NCBI RefSeq assembly: GCF_006440675.2
Contig: NZ_CP083951.1
Location: 124,001 to 188,000, forward strand
Direction of reading: 5' to 3'
DNA: 64,000 nucleotides
Origin: Mesorhizobium sp. B2-8-5
Lineage (GTDB): Bacteria; Pseudomonadota; Alphaproteobacteria; Rhizobiales; Rhizobiaceae
In this document: positions 8,896 through 17,889 of the stretch, in pieces
How positions within the stretch are numbered: the stretch's first letter is position 1
Layout: each line of letters opens with the position of its first letter
Notes under the pieces: generated by a model
What the model saw: the letters and a program-made list of their open reading frames with translations, nothing else
The model's database searches: none
Told to the model about the DNA's origin: nothing
Translations under genes and position numbers: made by a program

Positions 8896-10071
8896 TTATT
8901 CGAACACGATGCTCGGCACGGCGGCTTCGGCAGCGCCGCGCTCCTCCTGGACCCTTTCCCAGACCTTGCTGGCGATATCGCGATAGATCTTCGCCTCTGC
9001 GCCGTCCGGCTTGGAGGCGACGACCGGGGTGCCGGCGTCCGAGCTTTCGCGAATGCCCATTTCCAGCGGCACCTCGCCGAGGAAGGTGACGCCGAGGCGC
9101 TCAGCCTCGCGGCGCGCGCCGCCATGGCCGAAAATGTCGTAGCGCTTGCCCGTGTCCGGAGCGAGGAAGTAGCTCATGTTCTCGACGATGCCTAGCAGCG
9201 GCACGTCGACCTTCTTGAACATGTTGAGGCCCTTGCGGGCGTCGATCAGGGCGAGGTCCTGCGGCGTCGAGACGATGACGGCGCCGGCGAGCGGCACCTG
9301 CTGGGCCATGGTTAGCTGGGCGTCGCCGGTGCCGGGCGGCATGTCGACCACCAGCACGTCGAGCGGGCCCCACTCGACCTCGCGCAGCATTTGCGTCAGC
9401 GCCGACATCACCATCGGGCCGCGCCAGATCATCGGCGTCTCCTCATCGACGAGGAAGCCCATCGACATCACCTTGAGGCCGTAATTCTGCATCGGCTTCA
9501 GCACCTTGCCATCGACGGTCTGCGGCCGGCCGTGGATGTTGAGCAACCTGGGCATCGACGGGCCGTAGATGTCGGCATCGAGCACGCCGACCTTCAGCCC
9601 GTTGGCGGCAAGGCCGAGCGCCAGATTGACCGCGGTGGTCGATTTACCGACGCCGCCCTTGCCGGAGGCGACCGCGATGATGGCGTCGATGCCGGGCACG
9701 CCGCGCTTGCCGTGGCTCTGCGATGCGGGCGCGTGCGGCGCGGGTCGCTGCGGCGCCGGCGGCGGAGCGGCGGGCCGCGGAGCAGCCGGGCGTGCCGGAA
9801 CGGGCGCTTCCATGCCGCCGCCCTTCTTCTCCGCCGTCAGCGCGACGACGGCGCTGGCGACGCCGGGGATGGCCTTCACCGCGCGTTCGGCGGCGGCGCG
9901 CAGCGGCTCGAGCTCCTGGGCGCGGGCGGCGGGAACGGTGATCGAGAAGAAGACCTTCGAATCGGCGATGAATATCTCCGAGACCATGCCGAGATCGACG
10001 ATGTTGCCGGTGAAGTCCGGCCCGTTCACCGTCTTCAGGCGCTCGACGACGGATTCCTTGGTAACGGTCAT
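8896..10071 (-). CDS. mrp: Mrp/ApbC-family iron-sulfur cluster carrier ATPase
   Basis: About 391 residues. The N-terminal 90 residues are a MIP18/DUF59 domain, followed by a Pro/Ala-rich linker and a P-loop NTPase of the Mrp/NBP35 family with deviant Walker A GKGGVGKSTT near residue 135 and DMPPGTGD further on. It is expected to load or carry Fe-S clusters in the cytoplasm. The usual CxxC cluster ligand pair after VENMS is absent: here the stretch reads SYFLAPDTGKRYD. The start at 10071 has GAGGAAAGATC just upstream; a longer frame exists but lacks a binding site. It is convergent with the CoxG-like gene. Confidence 0.93.
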   Translation of the reverse strand: MTVTKESVVERLKTVNGPDFTGNIVDLGMVSEIFIADSKVFFSITVPAARAQELEPLRAAAERAVKAIPGVASAVVALTAEKKGGGMEAPVPARPAAPRPAAPPPAPQRPAPHAPASQSHGKRGVPGIDAIIAVASGKGGVGKSTTAVNLALGLAANGLKVGVLDADIYGPSMPRLLNIHGRPQTVDGKVLKPMQNYGLKVMSMGFLVDEETPMIWRGPMVMSALTQMLREVEWGPLDVLVVDMPPGTGDAQLTMAQQVPLAGAVIVSTPQDLALIDARKGLNMFKKVDVPLLGIVENMSYFLAPDTGKRYDIFGHGGARREAERLGVTFLGEVPLEMGIRESSDAGTPVVASKPDGAEAKIYRDIASKVWERVQEERGAAEAAVPSIVFE

Positions 10072-10278
10072 GATCTTTCCTCGGGGCTTTGGCGTTCCAG
10101 ATAGTGCAGTTTCCCGGCAGAACCAAGCCGTGGCGCAATGGCTCGCCCGGCGTGCCCGGAAAGCGACGGATGGTGTCGGATTTGCCAACCGGGGTCGAGG
10201 TCCGGGCCTCGGCCATGGTCAAACGACCTATCCGCGCTATCTCGATTGCCATCACGATAATCTGTGAAGGAGACCGTC

Positions 10279-10653
10279 ATGCTCCAAAACAGCAATGCGA
10301 CAGCCAATCTCGCAGTGAAGGACCTGGAAAGGGCCAAGGCTTTCTATGAAGGAACGCTAGGCCTCAGCCAAGTGGACGACATGGGCGGCGAACTGATCGT
10401 CTACAAAAGCGGCGACACGCTCATCAACGTCTATCATTCGCAGTTCGCCGGCACCAACAAGGCGACAGCGGTGACATGGACGGTCGGCGACCAGATCGGG
10501 CCGATCGTCAAGTCGCTGAAATCGAAAGGCGTCAGCTTCGAGCACTATGAGATGCCGGGCCTGACGCTTGAAGGCGACATCCATGTCGGCGACGGCATGA
10601 AGGTCGCCTGGTTCAAGGACCCCGACGGCAATATCCTCAACCTGGTTGGATAA
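10279..10653 (+). CDS. VOC (glyoxalase/bleomycin-resistance fold) family protein
   Basis: A 124-residue single-domain protein with the paired beta-alpha-beta-beta-beta pattern of the vicinal-oxygen-chelate fold: the opening NLAVKDLERAKAFYEGTLGL and the C-terminal WFKDPDGNILNL are textbook. Its substrate cannot be told. AAGGAG lies 6 nt upstream of the ATG at 10279. It is divergent from mrp and precedes the LysR gene by 90 nt on the same strand, probably as a separate unit. Confidence 0.88.
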   Translation: MLQNSNATANLAVKDLERAKAFYEGTLGLSQVDDMGGELIVYKSGDTLINVYHSQFAGTNKATAVTWTVGDQIGPIVKSLKSKGVSFEHYEMPGLTLEGDIHVGDGMKVAWFKDPDGNILNLVG

Positions 10654-10743
10654 AAGCGCCGGGGTTGTCGGTCGACGTCAAGATTGTGCCCGATCGCAAC
10701 AGCCTATCTGGCGCAGGCTTTCGGCGCTCGATAGTTTGCGTCG

Positions 10744-11643
10744 ATGATCGACAAACTGGAATTTTTCATCGCTTTGGCCAAGGAGGAGCATTTCGGCCGG
10801 GCCGCGGAGGTGTGCGGCGTCACGCAGCCGACGCTGTCGGCCGGCATCAAGCAGCTCGAGGGGCAGCTCGGCGTCATGCTGGTGCTGCGCGGCTCCCGCT
10901 TCCAGGGCCTGACGCCGGAAGGCAAGCAGGTGCTGGGCTGGGCGCGCCGCATCGTCGGCGACTCGCGCACCATGCGCGAGGAGATGCGGGCGGCGCGCCA
11001 CGGTCTGTCCGGGCGCATCCGGATCGCGGCGATCCCGACGGCGCTGGCCATGGTGGCGCGGCTGACGACGCCATTCCGCGAAAAGCATCCGGGCGTCACC
11101 TTTTCGGTGCTGTCGCGCACATCGATCGAAGTGCTGTCGCTGCTCGGCAATTTCGATGTCGATGCCGGCATCACCTATCTCGACAACGAGCCGCTCGGGC
11201 GCGTCACCAGCGTGCCGCTCTATGACGAGCGCTACCAGCTGATCACGGCGGTCGGGAACCCTTATTCCGACCGCGACAAAGTGTCGTGGGCCGAGATCAG
11301 CCAGCTGCCGCTCTGCCTGCTGACGCCGGACATGCAGAACCGGCGCATCATCGACCAGCACCTGGCGGAAGCCGGCGTGCAGGTGCGGCCGACGCTGGAA
11401 TCCAATTCTATGATCGTTCTCTTCTCGCATATCCGTACAGGCAAATGGTCATCGATCATGCCGCTCAACCTTGCGGAAACGTTCGGCTTTTCCGAGCCCA
11501 TCCGAGCCATCCCCATCGTCGAGCCGGATGCCAGCCACACGGTCGGGCTGGTGGCGGCGCCGCGCGAGCCGCACACGCCGCTGGTGCAGGCGCTGCTGGA
11601 CGAGGCGATGGCGCTGGCGGACGATTTCCGCCGCCACCGCTAG
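10744..11643 (+). CDS. LysR-family regulator upstream of the formate dehydrogenase operon
   Basis: A 299-residue LysR protein with the N-terminal helix-turn-helix at about residues 15-40 (HFGRAAEVCGVTQPTLSAGI) and a periplasmic-binding-protein-like effector domain. It sits directly upstream of fdsGBA-fdhD-fdsD in the same orientation. In several proteobacteria a LysR regulator (FdsR-type) controls fds, so this is the natural candidate here. A perfect palindrome at 11669-11689 lies between its stop codon and fdsG and would be a suitable binding site. The binding site for ribosomes at its ATG is weak. The regulator class is certain, the target inferred. Confidence 0.9.
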   Translation: MIDKLEFFIALAKEEHFGRAAEVCGVTQPTLSAGIKQLEGQLGVMLVLRGSRFQGLTPEGKQVLGWARRIVGDSRTMREEMRAARHGLSGRIRIAAIPTALAMVARLTTPFREKHPGVTFSVLSRTSIEVLSLLGNFDVDAGITYLDNEPLGRVTSVPLYDERYQLITAVGNPYSDRDKVSWAEISQLPLCLLTPDMQNRRIIDQHLAEAGVQVRPTLESNSMIVLFSHIRTGKWSSIMPLNLAETFGFSEPIRAIPIVEPDASHTVGLVAAPREPHTPLVQALLDEAMALADDFRRHR

Positions 11644-11668
11644 GCTAGACAATGCGAGCTGCCTGATT

Positions 11669-11689
11669 TTGATAGAAAATTTCTATCAA
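11669..11689. promoter_or_regulatory. Perfect 21-bp palindrome, candidate LysR operator for fds
   Basis: The half-sites TTGATAGAAA and TTTCTATCAA are exact inverted complements around a single A. It contains ATAG-N7-CTAT, the shape bound by OxyR-like LysR regulators, and a T-N11-A core. It is 26 nt after the LysR stop and about 148 nt before the fdsG start, the only strong palindrome in this AT-rich stretch. Confidence 0.65.
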
Positions 11690-11761
11690 GCGACGGGAGC
11701 GCTTTATTGATTTCGGAGGTTTCCTCTGATTTCGTAAGGACTTAGCGATATTGCGCCCTAT

Positions 11762-11808
11762 GCATGTCGTTGCCCCGAAACCGCTCTATATCCTGGGGTG
11801 ACATACAT
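11762..11808. repeat. Interspersed palindromic repeat (GCATGTCG... type), copy 1
   Basis: The segment begins GCATGTCGTTGCCCCGAAAC and ends with GGGGTGACATACA, so the ends are complementary with mismatches. A second, better conserved member is at 57013-57058. It lies between the candidate operator and fdsG, so the fds leader has picked up this element. Similar GCATGTCG...CGACATGC units are common in Mesorhizobium-like genomes (recalled, not searched). Confidence 0.6.
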
Positions 11809-11836
11809 TGGCCGCCACGACCAGGGAGGGCGCTGC

Positions 11837-12316
11837 GTGACCATGCAGGCCGCAAGTACCGAGATCGCGTCGCGCACGGCGGCGATCATTGACGAGATGA
11901 AGGGCCTCGAAGGCCCGCTGCTGCCGATCCTGCACAGCATACAGGAAGAGTTCGGGCACGTTCCGAAGGACGCGCTGCCGGTGATCGCCGACGGGCTGAA
12001 CCTCTCCCGGGCCGAGGTGCACGGCGTCGTCAGCTTCTATCACGATTTCCGCGCCAAGCCGGCCGGACGGCATGTGCTGAAGCTTTGCCAGGCGGAAGCC
12101 TGCCAGTCGATGGGCTCGGACACCGTCGCGGCCAAGGTCAAGCAGTTGCTCGGCATCGATTTCCACGAGACCACGCGCGACGGATCGGTTACACTGGAGC
12201 CGGTCTACTGCCTCGGGCTTTGCGCCTGCTCGCCGTCGGCGATGCTCGACGGCGAAGTCATCGGCCGGCTCGATGACGAGAAGATCGAAGAGATCGTCGC
12301 GGAGGTACGTTCATGA
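11837..12316 (+). CDS. fdsG: NAD-dependent formate dehydrogenase gamma subunit
   Basis: About 159 residues of the NuoE-like thioredoxin-fold [2Fe-2S] family. The four cluster cysteines are seen in LCQAEACQS and YCLGLCACSPSAM. FdsG passes electrons between FdsA and FdsB in the soluble molybdenum formate dehydrogenase, which oxidises formate to CO2 with NAD+. The preferred start is GTG at 11837, because GGGAGGG lies 6 nt upstream; an earlier GTG at 11798 lies in a repeat and lacks a site. Its stop overlaps the fdsB start (ATGA), so the two are translationally coupled. Confidence 0.93.
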   Translation: MTMQAASTEIASRTAAIIDEMKGLEGPLLPILHSIQEEFGHVPKDALPVIADGLNLSRAEVHGVVSFYHDFRAKPAGRHVLKLCQAEACQSMGSDTVAAKVKQLLGIDFHETTRDGSVTLEPVYCLGLCACSPSAMLDGEVIGRLDDEKIEEIVAEVRS

Positions 12317-13869
12317 TCCCGCGCATCTATGTCCCGGCAGATTCCGGCGCGCTGGCGCTCGGCGCCGAAAAGATCGCCAAAGCAATCGAGAAGGAACTCA
12401 AGGAGCGCGGCATCGAGGCCAAGATCGTGCGCAACGGCTCGCGGGGCGCCTATTTCCTGGAGCCGATGGTCGAGGTGGCCACAGCCGAGGGCCGCGTCGC
12501 CTACGGGCCGGTCAAGCCGTCCGACGTCAAGAGCCTGTTCGACAGCGGCTTCCTCAAGGGCGGCCACCACAAGCGCTGGCTGGGCTCGCCCGACAAGATC
12601 CCCTTCTTCGCCAAGCAGACGCGGCTGACCTTCGCACGCTGCGGCATCAACGACCCGCTGTCGCTCGACGCCTACAAGTCGCTGGGCGGCTTGCGCGGGC
12701 TGCAGAACGCGGTCGCCATGGCGCCGGCCGATGTCGTCAAGCAGGTTACCGAGTCCGGCCTGCGCGGCCGCGGCGGCGCGGGCTTCCCGACCGGCATCAA
12801 GTGGAAGACGGTGCTGGATACGGCGGGCGCGCAGAAATACATCGTCTGCAACGCCGACGAAGGGGACAGCGCCACTTTCGCCGACCGCATGATCATGGAA
12901 GGCGATCCCTTCGTGCTGATCGAAGGCATGGCGATCGCCGGCATCGCGACCGGGGCGACCAAAGGTTTCGTCTATATCCGCTCGGAATATCCGCATGCGG
13001 TGGCGACGATGAACAAGGCCGTGGCGATCGCCCGCAAGGCGGGCGTGCTGGGCGTCAATGTGCTGGGTTCGCCCAACGCCTTCGACATGGAGATCCGCGT
13101 CGGCGCCGGCGCCTATGTCTGCGGCGAGGAAACCTCGCTCTTGAACAGCCTCGAGGGCAAGCGCGGCGTGGTGCGCGCCAAGCCGCCGCTGCCGGCCATC
13201 CAGGGCCTGTTCGGCAAGCCGACGGTGATCAACAATGTGATCAGCCTGGCCTCTGTGCCTGTCATCATGGACAAGGGCGCCGCCTACTATAAGGATTTCG
13301 GCATGGGCCGCTCGCGCGGCACGATCCCGATCCAGATCGCCGGCAACGTCAAGAATGGCGGCCTGTTCGAGACGGCCTTCGGCCTGACGCTGGGCGAGAT
13401 CGTCGACGATATCGGCGGCGGCACGGCTTCGGGGCGCCCGGTCAAGGCGGTGCAGGTCGGCGGCCCGCTCGGCGCCTATTTCCCGCGCGCCTTGTTCGAC
13501 ACACCCTTCGACTACGAGGAATTCGCCAAGCGCGACGGGCTGATCGGCCATGCCGGCATCACCGTGTTCGACGACAGCGCCGACATGCTGAAGCAGGCGC
13601 GCTTCGCCATGGAATTCTGCGCCATCGAAAGCTGCGGCAAGTGCACGCCCTGCCGCATCGGCTCGACGCGCGGCGTGGAGGTTCTCGACAAGGTCGCCGC
13701 CGGCATCGAGGCGGAGAAGAACCTCGCTCTGGTCACCGATCTCTGCAACACGATGAAGTTCGGATCGCTCTGCGCGCTGGGCGGCTTCACGCCCTACCCG
13801 GTGATGAGCTCGATCACGCATTTCCCCGAGGATTTCAAACCCGCGCCTGCGCGCGTGGCGGCTGAATAG
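12313..13869 (+). CDS. fdsB: NAD-dependent formate dehydrogenase beta subunit (NuoF-like)
   Basis: A 518-residue flavoprotein. An N-terminal thioredoxin-like part (about residues 1-125) is fused to a NuoF-like core. The FMN-binding GLRGRGGAGFPTGIKWKT lies near residue 150, the NADH-binding stretch GAGAYVCGEETSLLNSLEG near residue 265, and the [4Fe-4S] ligands in ESCGKCTPCR near residue 440. It is the NAD+-reducing subunit of the formate dehydrogenase. Overlaps fdsG by 4 nt and is followed 13 nt later by fdsA. Confidence 0.96.
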   Translation: MIPRIYVPADSGALALGAEKIAKAIEKELKERGIEAKIVRNGSRGAYFLEPMVEVATAEGRVAYGPVKPSDVKSLFDSGFLKGGHHKRWLGSPDKIPFFAKQTRLTFARCGINDPLSLDAYKSLGGLRGLQNAVAMAPADVVKQVTESGLRGRGGAGFPTGIKWKTVLDTAGAQKYIVCNADEGDSATFADRMIMEGDPFVLIEGMAIAGIATGATKGFVYIRSEYPHAVATMNKAVAIARKAGVLGVNVLGSPNAFDMEIRVGAGAYVCGEETSLLNSLEGKRGVVRAKPPLPAIQGLFGKPTVINNVISLASVPVIMDKGAAYYKDFGMGRSRGTIPIQIAGNVKNGGLFETAFGLTLGEIVDDIGGGTASGRPVKAVQVGGPLGAYFPRALFDTPFDYEEFAKRDGLIGHAGITVFDDSADMLKQARFAMEFCAIESCGKCTPCRIGSTRGVEVLDKVAAGIEAEKNLALVTDLCNTMKFGSLCALGGFTPYPVMSSITHFPEDFKPAPARVAAE

Positions 13870-13882
13870 GAGCTGGCAGAAG

Positions 13883-16795
13883 ATGAACATCAAGGCCGAC
13901 TTCCCGACACTCATCGAAGAGATCGACTACGGAACGCCGGAGTCGAAAGCGACGAAGCAGATCACGCTGACCGTCGACGGGCAAAGCATCACCGTGCCGG
14001 AAGGCACGTCGATCATGCGCGCGGCGATGGAGGGCGGGGTCGAGATCCCGAAGCTCTGCGCCACCGACATGCTGGACTCCTTCGGCTCGTGCCGCGTCTG
14101 CCTGGTCGAGATCGAAGGACGCGGCGGCACGCCGGCCTCCTGCACGACGCCGGTCGGCGAAGGCATGGTGGTGCGCACGCAGTCGGACCGGCTCGACGCC
14201 ATCCGCCGCGGCGTCATGGAGCTCTATGTCTCCGACCATCCGACCGGCTGGAACGAGAAGGCCGGAACCGGCGCCAGCGAATTCGACGCGGTGGCGAAGT
14301 CGGTCGGCCTCGCCGAGAACCGCTACGGCGTCGAAGGCCGCAACCACGTCAAGGAAGAGAACGGCGTTGCGCCTGGCCATGGCTCGCTGGCGGTCGACTA
14401 CATCGCGCGTGACGAATCCAATCCCTATTTCACCTATGATCCGGCGCAGTGCATCGTCTGCTCGCGCTGCGTGCGCGCCTGCGAGGAGGTGCAAGGCACC
14501 TTCGCGCTGACCATCGAGGGCCGCGGCTTCGAGTCGCGCATGGTCGCCGGCATGCATGAGGACTTCATCGCTTCCGAATGCGTCTCCTGCGGCGCCTGCG
14601 TGCAGGCCTGCCCGACGGACGCGCTGCGCGAGAAGACCGTGCTCGAAAAGGGCATGCCGGAGCGCTCGGCCGTCACCACCTGCGCCTATTGCGGCGTCGG
14701 CTGCTCGTTCAAGGCCGAGGTGAAGGATGACGAGGTCATCCGCATGATGCCTTACAAGGACGGCAAGGCGAACCACGGCCATTCCTGCGTCAAGGGCCGC
14801 TTCGCCTATGGCTACGCCACCCACAAGGACCGCATCCTGTCGCCGATGGTCCGCGAGAAGATCTCCGATCCGTGGCGCGAAGTGAGCTGGGAAGAGGCGA
14901 TCGCCCACACCGCCAAGGAATTCCGCCGCATCCAGTATCAGTACGGACGCACCGCGATCGGCGGCATCACCTCGTCCCGCTGCACCAACGAGGAGACCTA
15001 TCTCGTCCAGAAGCTGGTGCGGCAGGGCTTCCGCAACAACAATGTCGACACCTGCGCCCGCGTCTGCCATTCGCCGACCGGCTACGGGCTCGGCCAGACA
15101 TACGGCACCTCCGCCGGCACGCAGGATTTCGATTCGGTCGAATTCACCGACGTCGCCGTCATCATCGGCGCCAATCCGGCTTCGGCCCATCCGGTGTTCG
15201 CCTCGCGGCTGAAGAAGCGGCTGCGCCAGGGCGCCAAGCTGATCGTGCTCGATCCGCGCCGCACCGAGATGGTCAAGTCGGCGCATATCGAGGCCGACTA
15301 CCACCTGCCCTTGAAGCCCGGCACCAACGTGGCGGTGCTGACGGCGCTGGCGCATGTCGTCGTCACCGAAGGCCTGTTCGACGAGGCCTTCATCCGCGAG
15401 CGCTGCGACTGGGCCGAGTTCCAGGACTGGGCATCCTTCGTCGCCCTGCCGGAGAACAGCCCCGAAACCGTCGGCAAGCTATCGGGCGTGGATCCGGAAC
15501 TGATCCGGGGTGCCGCGCGCATGTATGCCAAGGGCGGCAACGGCGCGATCTATTACGGCCTCGGCGTGACGGAGCACAGCCAGGGCTCCACCACGGTGAT
15601 CGCCATCGCCAACCTCGCCATGGCCACGGGCAATATCGGCCGGCAAGGCGTCGGCGTGAACCCGCTGCGCGGCCAGAACAACGTGCAGGGCTCCTGCGAC
15701 ATGGGCTCGTTCCCGCATGAATTGCCGGGCTACCGCCACATCTCGGGCGAGGCGGTGCGCGACATCTATGAAAGCCTGTGGGGCGTGAAGCTGGACGACG
15801 AGCCCGGCCTGCGCATTCCCAACATGCTGGACGCAGCCGTCGACGGTTCGTTCAAGGGCATCTACATCCAGGGCGAGGACATCCTGCAGTCCGATCCGGA
15901 CACCAAGCATGTCGCCGGCGGCCTCGCCGCGATGGAATGCGTGGTCGTGCACGACCTCTTCCTCAACGAGACGGCGAACTACGCACATGTCTTCCTGCCG
16001 GGCTCGACCTTCCTCGAGAAGGACGGCACCTTCACCAATGCCGAGCGCCGCATCAACATGGTGCGCAAAGTCATCGAACCGAAGGCGCGCTATGCCGACT
16101 GGGAAGCGACGCAGGAGCTCGCCCGCGCCATCGGGCTCGACTGGAACTACACGCATCCGTCGCAGATCATGGACGAGATCGCCAAGACGACGCCGAGCTT
16201 TGCCGGCGTCTCCTTCGAGCTGCTCGACCGCGTCGGCTCGGTGCAGTGGCCCTGCAACGAGAAGGCGCCGCTCGGCACGCCGATCATGCATGTCGACGGT
16301 TTCGTGCGCGGCAAGGGCAAGTTCATCCGCACCGAATATGTGGCGACCGACGAGCGCACAGGTCCGCGCTATCCGCTGCTGCTCACCACCGGCCGTATCC
16401 TGTCGCAGTACAATGTCGGCGCGCAGACCCGGCGCACCGAGAATTCGATGTGGCACGCCGAGGACCGGCTGGAGATCCATCCGCACGACGCCGAGGTCCG
16501 CGGCGTGCGCGAAGGCGACTGGGTGCGGCTGGCGAGCCGCTCGGGCGAAACCACGCTGCGCGCGCTGATCACCGACCGCGTCTCGCCCGGCGTCGTCTAC
16601 ACGACCTTCCACCACCCGGACACGCAGGCCAACGTGATCACCACCGACTTCTCGGACTGGGCGACCAATTGTCCGGAATACAAGGTCACCGCCGTGCAGG
16701 TGGCGCCGTCCAACGGCCCGAGCGACTGGCAGAAGGACTATAACGAACAGGCCAAGCAGAGCCGGCGCATCGCCCCGCTGCAGGCGGCGGAGTAG
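13883..16795 (+). CDS. fdsA: NAD-dependent formate dehydrogenase alpha subunit (molybdenum)
   Basis: A 970-residue catalytic subunit. The N-terminus is NuoG-like: a [2Fe-2S] site (GSCRVC and CTTP, about residues 60-95), then clusters with CIVCSRCVRAC near 190 and CVSCGACVQACPTD near 235. The molybdenum bis-MGD domain starts at CAYCGVGC near 268. The Mo-ligand cysteine is predicted in VDTCARVCHSP near residue 391, and the C-terminal MopB domain ends near 945. It oxidises formate to CO2 in the cytoplasm. GGAGCTGG precedes the ATG at 13883. A repeat element separates it from fdhD. Confidence 0.96.
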   Translation: MNIKADFPTLIEEIDYGTPESKATKQITLTVDGQSITVPEGTSIMRAAMEGGVEIPKLCATDMLDSFGSCRVCLVEIEGRGGTPASCTTPVGEGMVVRTQSDRLDAIRRGVMELYVSDHPTGWNEKAGTGASEFDAVAKSVGLAENRYGVEGRNHVKEENGVAPGHGSLAVDYIARDESNPYFTYDPAQCIVCSRCVRACEEVQGTFALTIEGRGFESRMVAGMHEDFIASECVSCGACVQACPTDALREKTVLEKGMPERSAVTTCAYCGVGCSFKAEVKDDEVIRMMPYKDGKANHGHSCVKGRFAYGYATHKDRILSPMVREKISDPWREVSWEEAIAHTAKEFRRIQYQYGRTAIGGITSSRCTNEETYLVQKLVRQGFRNNNVDTCARVCHSPTGYGLGQTYGTSAGTQDFDSVEFTDVAVIIGANPASAHPVFASRLKKRLRQGAKLIVLDPRRTEMVKSAHIEADYHLPLKPGTNVAVLTALAHVVVTEGLFDEAFIRERCDWAEFQDWASFVALPENSPETVGKLSGVDPELIRGAARMYAKGGNGAIYYGLGVTEHSQGSTTVIAIANLAMATGNIGRQGVGVNPLRGQNNVQGSCDMGSFPHELPGYRHISGEAVRDIYESLWGVKLDDEPGLRIPNMLDAAVDGSFKGIYIQGEDILQSDPDTKHVAGGLAAMECVVVHDLFLNETANYAHVFLPGSTFLEKDGTFTNAERRINMVRKVIEPKARYADWEATQELARAIGLDWNYTHPSQIMDEIAKTTPSFAGVSFELLDRVGSVQWPCNEKAPLGTPIMHVDGFVRGKGKFIRTEYVATDERTGPRYPLLLTTGRILSQYNVGAQTRRTENSMWHAEDRLEIHPHDAEVRGVREGDWVRLASRSGETTLRALITDRVSPGVVYTTFHHPDTQANVITTDFSDWATNCPEYKVTAVQVAPSNGPSDWQKDYNEQAKQSRRIAPLQAAE

Positions 16796-16834
16796 GTGTG
16801 TCGAGGACAGAGCTCAATCTTGACGGCTGATCGA

Positions 16835-16976
16835 CCCCCACTCCGTCGAGCTTCGCTCGACACCTCTCCCCCGATCGACGGGGGAGAGGAAAGGCGCGCG
16901 GCGATCCCAGTTGGCTCCTTTCCTCTCCCTCCGGAGGGGGGAGAGGTGGCGCTGCGAAGCGGCGACGGAGCGGGGG
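16835..16976. repeat. Mosaic palindromic repeat inside the fds operon
   Basis: Several nested inverted repeats: GTCGAGCTTCGCTCGAC at about 16844-16861; CCTCTCCCCC with GGGGGAGAGG around 16863-16889; CCTCTCCCTCC with GGAGGGGGGAGAGG around 16922-16947; and an outer pair CCCCACTCCGTC with GACGGAGCGGGG enclosing all. It fills the 269-nt gap between fdsA and fdhD. The CTCTCCCC/GGGGAGAG core recurs near 23.1, 26.5, 26.6 and 27.8 kb, so it belongs to one interspersed family. It could stabilise or attenuate the fds transcript. Confidence 0.75.
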
Positions 16977-17064
16977 AAGGCGTTGGAGAGCAATTGCCGA
17001 TTGACGTAAGAGGCTTTCGACATATCGTGAGCGAAATGGCCGGCAGGCCAGGGGCTGGCGCCTC

Positions 17065-17889
17065 GTGAACCGCCCTCCTATCTCCCAAATCTCTCGCCTC
17101 GCGCATCGCGCCGGCGGCACCTCGGCCGCGAACCGCATGGTGCCGGAGGAGACGCCGGTGGCGTTCTCCTTTGCCGGCACCACGCATGCGGTGATGATGG
17201 CAAGCCCGGCCGATTTCGAGGATTTCGCGCTCGGCTTCTCGCTCACCGAAGGCATCATCGCCGACCCAAAGGAGATCGAGGCGATCGAAGTCGAGGATCT
17301 CGGCGCCGGCATCGATATCCAGATCCGGCTGAAGGACCAGGCCAACACGCGCTTCCAGGCGCGGCGGCGCAGGCTTGCCGGGCCGGTCGGCTGCGGCCTG
17401 TGCGGCATCGAATCGATCGAGGAGGCGATGCGTTCGGTCGATGCGGTCGGTGCGTCAAAGCTTACGCTCGATGCCGAAGACATCACCCGTTCGGTCAGGC
17501 TTTTGTCGAAGGTCCAGCCGCTGCACACCGAAACCGGCGCTGTGCATGCCGCCGGCTTCTACGTTCCCGGCAAGGGCATCGTGATGGCGCGTGAGGATGT
17601 CGGCCGCCACAACGCGCTGGACAAGCTCGCCGGTGCGCTGGCCAAGGCCGGCATCGACGGCGCGAGCGGCGCCGTCGTGGTGACCTCGCGCGTGTCGGTC
17701 GAGATGGTGCAAAAGACGGCAGCCATCGGCGCTTCGATCATCATGGCGGTCTCGGCGCCGACCGCGCTTGCCATTCGCACGGCCGAGGCCGCCGGCATGA
17801 CGCTGGTGGCGCTGGTTCGCGGCGACGATTTCGATATTTTCACCCACCCCGAACGGGTGGCTTCCGGAGTTGCCAAGCATGTCGCATGA
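17065..17889 (+). CDS. fdhD: FdhD sulfurtransferase for formate dehydrogenase maturation
   Basis: A 274-residue member of the FdhD family (called FdsC in Rhodobacter). FdhD transfers sulfur from a cysteine desulfurase to the Mo cofactor, which is needed for active formate dehydrogenase. The essential CxxC is visible as GCGLCGIES near residue 111, and the family motifs FTETGAVHAA-like (HTETGAVHAAGF) and REDVGRHNALDKL follow. The start is GTG at 17065 with only a weak binding site; a later ATG near 17137 is possible. It overlaps fdsD. Confidence 0.94.
   Translation: MNRPPISQISRLAHRAGGTSAANRMVPEETPVAFSFAGTTHAVMMASPADFEDFALGFSLTEGIIADPKEIEAIEVEDLGAGIDIQIRLKDQANTRFQARRRRLAGPVGCGLCGIESIEEAMRSVDAVGASKLTLDAEDITRSVRLLSKVQPLHTETGAVHAAGFYVPGKGIVMAREDVGRHNALDKLAGALAKAGIDGASGAVVVTSRVSVEMVQKTAAIGASIIMAVSAPTALAIRTAEAAGMTLVALVRGDDFDIFTHPERVASGVAKHVA

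Noticed and set aside
11798..11836. An earlier GTG start for fdsG at 11798
   Set aside because: It lies inside a repeat and has no ribosome binding site, while GTG at 11837 has GGGAGGG at 6 nt.
13835..15355. Long open frame (506 codons) antisense to fdsA
   Set aside because: The translation is Arg/His/Gly/Ala-rich with no family features, lies wholly opposite an unmistakable fdsA and is a normal by-product of high-GC codon bias. The same applies to long antisense frames opposite the MocR regulator (2426-3799), the MttB-like gene, the GcvT enzyme (34085-35920), the ABC exporter (39906-41756) and prfC (44605-46269).
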